Positions 60,421-64,000 of a DNA stretch of 64,000 bases are shown here, one piece after another. Numbering within the stretch: the stretch's first letter is position 1; each line of letters starts with the position of its first letter. The DNA lies in NCBI GenBank assembly GCA_035652815.1, contig DASRDB010000011.1, positions 124,001 to 188,000 of the forward strand. The letters run 5' to 3'. A program made the translations under genes and the position numbers. The DNA is from DASRDB01 sp035652815 (GTDB lineage: Bacteria > Chloroflexota > Ktedonobacteria > Ktedonobacterales > Ktedonobacteraceae). A model generated the notes under the pieces. The model saw nothing but the letters and a program-made list of their open reading frames with translations. It was not told the origin of the DNA and did not search any database.

Positions 60421-61406
60421 AGTCCGACCTCCTTTTCGGTGAGACGTAGAAAGATGTGTTCGAGGTCTTCTTCGCTGCGTTTGACGCTCTCCGGCCAGAT
60501 GCCGTTACGAGCGAGGAACTGTATCAGGTCGCGCCCGCGCATGGTGGGGGCGTTGAGAATGACGACGCCGTTTTCGACGTTGAGCGAGCGGACGATGGGA
60601 ATATTGGCGAGCAGGTGGGCGACACGCTGCGGGTTGTCTACCTCTATCTCCCAACGGCTGGTGGAACGGAGCAGTTCATCCACCTCGCCCACGCCTATCA
60701 GTTGGCCGCCGCGCACAATGCCGATGCGCGTACAGACCTGGCGCACCTCGGCGAGGATATGACTGGAGACAAAAACGGTTTTGCCCTGCTGCGCGAGTTT
60801 GCGAATGAGTTCGCGCATTTCGACGATACCGGCGGGGTCGAGTCCGTTGCCCGGCTCGTCAAGAATAATCAGTTCGGGGTTGGTGAGCAGGGCCGCGCCT
60901 ACGCCCAGACGCTGGCGCATACCGAGCGAGTAGGTTGAGTAGCGGTCTTTGCCGCGTTCGCCCAGGCCAACGATGGCAAGTACTTGATCGACGCGCTTTT
61001 CGGATACGCTGCCTGTATAGCCGCCAACGGCAATCAGGTTATCGCGCCCGCTCAGGTAGGATTGGAAAGAGGGCTGCTCGATCAGCGCGCCGACGCGAGG
61101 CAGGAGCTTGCCAGGATGTTGCGTCAGGGACTCGCCGAATAAACGGACCTCGCCGCTGGTTGGTTTGATGAGATTGAGCAGCATGCGGATGGTGGTGGTT
61201 TTGCCCGCGCCGTTGGGACCGAGGAAGCCGAAGACTTCGCCGCGCCGGACTTCCAGGTTCAGGCCATTGACGGCCAGCCGCTCTCCGTAGGCTTTGGTCA
61301 GGCCGATAGTTTGCAAGATAACCTCTTTAGGGAGTGGTGCTGGCTTTGGGCCGCGTCGCTCTCCATGCATAGCTTGAGGCAGGTCTTGAGTACCGGGATG
61401 GAACAT
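60417..61406 (-). CDS. ABC transporter ATP-binding protein (ABC-2 exporter)
   Basis: A 329-residue ATPase with Walker A GPNGAGKTTT, signature YSLGMRQRLGVGAAL, Walker B LIILDEPGNGLDPAG and the switch histidine in VFVSSHILAE. An extra N-terminal stretch of 25 residues rich in Pro and basic residues precedes the core; the ATG at residue 13 is an alternative start. It is closely similar to the ATPase at 9944-10918, suggesting a paralogous pair. AAAGGC precedes the ATG. A leader hairpin lies upstream at 61448-61485. Confidence 0.92.
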   Translation of the reverse strand: MFHPGTQDLPQAMHGERRGPKPAPLPKEVILQTIGLTKAYGERLAVNGLNLEVRRGEVFGFLGPNGAGKTTTIRMLLNLIKPTSGEVRLFGESLTQHPGKLLPRVGALIEQPSFQSYLSGRDNLIAVGGYTGSVSEKRVDQVLAIVGLGERGKDRYSTYSLGMRQRLGVGAALLTNPELIILDEPGNGLDPAGIVEMRELIRKLAQQGKTVFVSSHILAEVRQVCTRIGIVRGGQLIGVGEVDELLRSTSRWEIEVDNPQRVAHLLANIPIVRSLNVENGVVILNAPTMRGRDLIQFLARNGIWPESVKRSEEDLEHIFLRLTEKEVGL

Positions 61407-61447
61407 TGTACGTGCCTTTCTTCTTTAGAATGGGTGAATAAAAAATA

Positions 61448-61485
61448 GGCGATGCCTACTACTCTCATAAGTAATAGACATCGCC
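61448..61485. other. interrupted hairpin ahead of the ABC operon
   Basis: GGCGATG pairs with CATCGCC at the base, and inner CTA/TAG and TAC/GTA pairs continue with bulges. It lies 42 bases upstream of the ATPase start and may be a leader structure or the terminator of the broken upstream gene. Confidence 0.45.
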
Positions 61486-61527
61486 ATGCCTGTGAGAAAA
61501 ACGCGAGCGGGACTATTGTGCTAAAGC

Positions 61528-62011
61528 TTAGTTGTTACTGTCTTCCCCAATCAGGCAGTTCTTAGCTTCCTCGATATTGTTGGCAAGGCTGATCTTGACG
61601 ATGAGGCTATCAAGCTCTTTGGGATCATCAATAACCATGCTCTGTCCGCGTGCCAACCGTGCCAATTTCGGGAAACGAGCTGCCACAACATGTTGGAGCG
61701 TTTGACGAAGAGCTTCTACTCCCGCCTCTTTTTTGCCTTCTTTGCGTCCTCTTTCGAGACCTTCGAGTAGGCCCTCTTTTTTAATATGCTGGTACGCGGG
61801 TGTTTCACGCAACAGGTCGTACATTTCTCCAAACCTCCGAGCTAGCCACTCTTGATCGGCTTGAATAGATGGCCTCGCTTTCGCTGTCTTCGCTATCCAG
61901 TTCAGGCGAGACGACAGAAACGAAAGTTGCTTCTGGTAGTAGCCAGGCTACGAAGTCCTCCGGCACAATTTTAAACAGCCGCTTCAAACTCCTGTCCCAC
62001 GGCTTGGCCAC
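61528..62011 (-). pseudogene. broken Rpn-family recombination-promoting nuclease
   Basis: The N-terminal piece (62011 downwards) reads MAKPWDRSLKRLFKIVPEDF with AWLLPEATFV, the usual opening of Rpn/PD-(D/E)xK transposase-like proteins. After about 40 residues the frame shifts. The other frame then gives IQADQEWLARRFGEMYDLLR and KEGLLEGLERGRKEGKKEA, the usual C-terminal part. The middle, which holds the nuclease core, is missing. Together they cover about 160 residues against about 300 in full-length relatives. This is a remnant with both a frame change and an internal deletion, probably non-functional. Confidence 0.75.
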
Positions 62012-62464
62012 GCTCTACAATCTCCTATCGCGTAATAAAAGTGTAACATAGCGGAAAAGACGTTGTCGAGGGAAATTGCCATGTGTCTTTTCAACCTGCT
62101 GTATATGAATGAACTTTGACAAGGAAAGAGGGAATATACCAGGGATGTCATCCTGAGCGCAGCGAAGAATCTCCGGTCTCGATATGCGATTCGGCTGGGT
62201 GACGCAGATTCTTCGCTGCGCTCAGGATGACATGGGGTGAGTATCTCTCACTCCTTTGGCAAAGTTCATAAATATAATAGAAGAGTTAACAATGAAGATC
62301 ATAGCAGGTGTAGTTGAGGCGGTAAATAGGAATTATTTGCCTCGTAGCTTGCTTCACATAGGGTTTGAGGACAGTTGACATCTATCTTTTTGCCGGAAAC
62401 GTTATGTTAAGAAAGAATAGAATCAGGAGAGAGTTTTCGTTAGTGACAATGAGGAGTATTGCTG
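62012..62464. other. gene-less stretch upstream of the SRAP gene
   Basis: A 453-base gap holding a complete composite repeat at 62109-62269. The rest is AT-rich with TTGACA at 62375-62380, but the nearest -10-like TATGTT is 22 bases away, so the promoter is uncertain. No gene is seen. Confidence 0.5.
62109..62269. repeat. complete composite repeat (R1 core)
   Basis: Terminal arms ATGAACTTTGACAAGG and CCTTTGGCAAAGTTCAT enclose the R1 core at 62146-62232. The 161-base size, terminal inverted repeats and lack of coding sequence fit a MITE. Target duplications are not evident. Confidence 0.85.
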
Positions 62465-63118
62465 ATGTGCGGACGATTTACGCTGAAAATTGATGTTGGA
62501 GCTATTGCGAAGAAGTTTGGGGCGGAGCCGACGATCCATACGGCACCGCGTTATAATATCGCGCCGACGCAGAATGTGGTTTCGGTGTTGCGCAATGGGA
62601 GCAATCATCTCGATGAGTTGCGCTGGGGCTTGATTCCGGCCTGGGCGAAGGATGAGAGTATTGGCTCGAAGATGATTAATGCGCGGGCGGAGACATTGGC
62701 AGAGAAGCCGAGTTTCAAGAGGTTGCTGCTCTCGCGCAGGTGCCTGATTGTGGCGGATGGCTTCTATGAGTGGAAGCAGGAACATGGGTATAAGACGCCG
62801 ATGTATATTACTATGAAGGATGGGGAGCCGTTTGCCTTCGCGGGTTTGTGGGATAGCTGGAAGAATCCTGATGGGGAGACAATTCGCACATGCACTATTA
62901 TCACCACGAAGCCGAACGAGGTGGTTGAGCCGATTCATGACCGTATGCCTGCGATTATGAGGCCGGATATGTATGATGCGTGGCTGGATACGTCGGTGAA
63001 GGATGTGGATTTGTTGGAGCATTTATTGGGGCCGTATCCGGCGCAGGAGATGACGGCAAGGGCGGTTTCGCGGCTGGTGAATGATCCGAGACGTGAGGGG
63101 GCGGAGTTACTTGCATAA
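62465..63118 (+). CDS. SOS response-associated peptidase (SRAP/HMCES, YedK) family
   Basis: A 217-residue protein that in characterised relatives covalently traps abasic sites in single-stranded DNA through its cysteine. The start must be ATG 62465, so that Cys2 becomes N-terminal after methionine removal (MCGRFTLKID). PRYNIAPTQ, SKMINARAETLAEKPSFKRL, RCLIVADGFYEWK and the histidine in EPIHDRMPAIM are all present. The gene ends inside a terminator stem that also encodes the end of the convergent gene. No lexA-type box was seen upstream. Confidence 0.96.
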   Translation: MCGRFTLKIDVGAIAKKFGAEPTIHTAPRYNIAPTQNVVSVLRNGSNHLDELRWGLIPAWAKDESIGSKMINARAETLAEKPSFKRLLLSRRCLIVADGFYEWKQEHGYKTPMYITMKDGEPFAFAGLWDSWKNPDGETIRTCTIITTKPNEVVEPIHDRMPAIMRPDMYDAWLDTSVKDVDLLEHLLGPYPAQEMTARAVSRLVNDPRREGAELLA

Positions 63119-63163
63119 AAAATGCCGTCCGGTCGCCAACCGGACGGCATTTTTTATGCAAGT
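63109..63163. terminator. bidirectional terminator embedded in two gene ends
   Basis: Perfect 25-base arms (ACTTGCATAAAAAATGCCGT...) around a five-base loop. Each arm encodes the final Leu-Ala-stop of one convergent gene, and the internal A/T runs provide U-tracts in both directions. Confidence 0.92.
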
Positions 63164-64000
63164 ATTTTCAATGCCCTTGTTCCCACGCCCAATCCGCGAA
63201 TGGCCTCGATGGTTTCGGGGGCGTTGCGAACGAATTCGGAGCGCACGGGCAGGCGGGATTGAAATTCTTCGACGGTGATGTCGTCGAGGAAACGCTCTCC
63301 GGCGTTGTCGAGCATGACGCGGGGGAGCAGGACGAGGTCGCCGAGGTTGTCGTTTGCTTCGAGGGTGGCAAGCACGTCCTGGCCGCAGAGCAGACCGGCA
63401 ACGGTGACTTCGGGGCCAAAGAAGCGGTTGATGACGGGTAGAACCTGCACCTCTAGACCCTGTACTTTATGCAAATCCTCGGCAAATTGCTCGATGATAG
63501 GGCGGGCCATTGCGCTGGTGACGAGGGTGACGCGGCGCGGCTCCGCCAGTTTTGTTGGCAGGCGGCGTTTGCCTTTGTTCCATTGTTCGATCAGGTAGCG
63601 GGTCATGCCGACACCGTTTTCGATCTGGGCGTAGGAGCCGTAGTGCTGCGAGGGCGGGAAATCGCGGCCTGTCAGGTAGTACCACTCGTCGGAGAGGTAG
63701 ACGAAGGGGTAGCCGTCGGGATTTTCGGCCTCGAAGCGGCGCTGGTAGACTTCAACCTGGTCGATGATGGCTTCGGCTTCTTCGCGGGTGTAGTGACGCA
63801 GGGGCGGCAGTTCGCCCATTTTGATCATGTTGTTGTATTTGGTGAGGCCAACCGGAACGACCGAGATGGACTCGACGATGGGTTGGAGTTCGGTTAAGTC
63901 CTGGATGCTGCGGTCAAGCTGCGGGCCGTCGTTGATGGTTGGGCAGAGGACAAGCTGGGTGTGACAGGTGATGCCCATTGTGCCCAGACGTTGAATTTGC
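63154..64000 (-). CDS. DUF512 family protein (partial, 5' end outside window)
   Basis: The visible 282 residues are the C-terminal part of a DUF512 protein; the frame stays open to the window edge (IQRLGTMGITCHTQLVLCP upstream of the first ATG). Full-length relatives have an N-terminal PDZ domain and a radical-SAM-like barrel. Here we see ISVVPVGLTKYN, FVYLSDEWYYLTGRDFPPS and GLLCGQDVLATLE, typical of the family. Members are widespread in Firmicutes, Chloroflexota and cyanobacteria, but their reaction is unknown. It converges with the SRAP gene and shares its terminator. Confidence 0.92.
   Translation of the reverse strand, partial: QIQRLGTMGITCHTQLVLCPTINDGPQLDRSIQDLTELQPIVESISVVPVGLTKYNNMIKMGELPPLRHYTREEAEAIIDQVEVYQRRFEAENPDGYPFVYLSDEWYYLTGRDFPPSQHYGSYAQIENGVGMTRYLIEQWNKGKRRLPTKLAEPRRVTLVTSAMARPIIEQFAEDLHKVQGLEVQVLPVINRFFGPEVTVAGLLCGQDVLATLEANDNLGDLVLLPRVMLDNAGERFLDDITVEEFQSRLPVRSEFVRNAPETIEAIRGLGVGTRALKILA

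Overview
This 64 kb window is bacterial chromosome with moderately high GC, no rRNA or tRNA, and many short genes on both strands. Protein types (fused MFS/spermidine synthase, PurQ-PurM fusion, ECF sigma factor fused to a bifunctional-nuclease domain, PQQ-propeller membrane proteins, many palindromic intergenic repeats) suggest Chloroflexota, most likely a Ktedonobacteria-like soil bacterium. That placement rests on recollection of family distribution, not on a marker gene.

Layout. 0.6-9.6 kb: SorC-type regulator, cytochrome P450, purH, a small membrane protein, a sigma/nuclease-domain fusion, pseudouridine-5'-phosphate glycosidase (psuG) and a PLP decarboxylase. 9.9-20.2 kb: an ABC exporter pair, NAD synthetase, a cyclase-family hydrolase, a spermidine-synthase-like membrane enzyme and anchored extracytoplasmic proteins. 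20.2-26.8 kb: a divergent PadR/SRPBCC pair with two matching operators, an ankyrin protein, a leucine-rich-repeat protein, an FAD oxidoreductase carrying an FHA domain, and an anchored exported protein. 27.0-28.8 kb: a compact type II restriction-modification pair (TSPPY methyltransferase plus PmeII-like endonuclease). 28.9-35.1 kb: a small membrane protein, a phosphorylase-like protein, a TcmP-like protein, a ring-cleaving dioxygenase and Hsp20.

35.2-45.8 kb is a minus-strand purine cluster, transcribed purL, purQM, purC, purF, purD, purE, purN. With purH at 3.7 kb it covers most of the route to IMP. PurE looks like the class II (CO2-using) enzyme, matching the absence of purK. The same inverted repeat, TTCCA-N5-TGGAA, lies upstream of both purH and purL and is a candidate purine operator. 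In-frame copies of the genome's palindromic repeats sit inside purL and purQM and form the C-terminal tail of purF.

45.9-58.4 kb is a defence island: a PLD-nuclease/SNF2-helicase fusion, a split OLD-like pair (AAA ATPase plus TOPRIM DUF3226), an Xre regulator, two small proteins, an SDH-family Clp-fold serine protease and a 1586-residue Eco57I-like methyltransferase whose recognition region is AT-rich. 58.6-64.0 kb: a possible microprotein, a cupin, a second ABC exporter pair, a broken Rpn-family gene, an SRAP (HMCES/YedK) protein and the C-terminal part of a DUF512 protein cut by the window edge.

Several families of nested palindromic repeats are scattered between genes throughout. Gene starts were moved from the longest frame to internal starts wherever a Shine-Dalgarno sequence or family length supported it.
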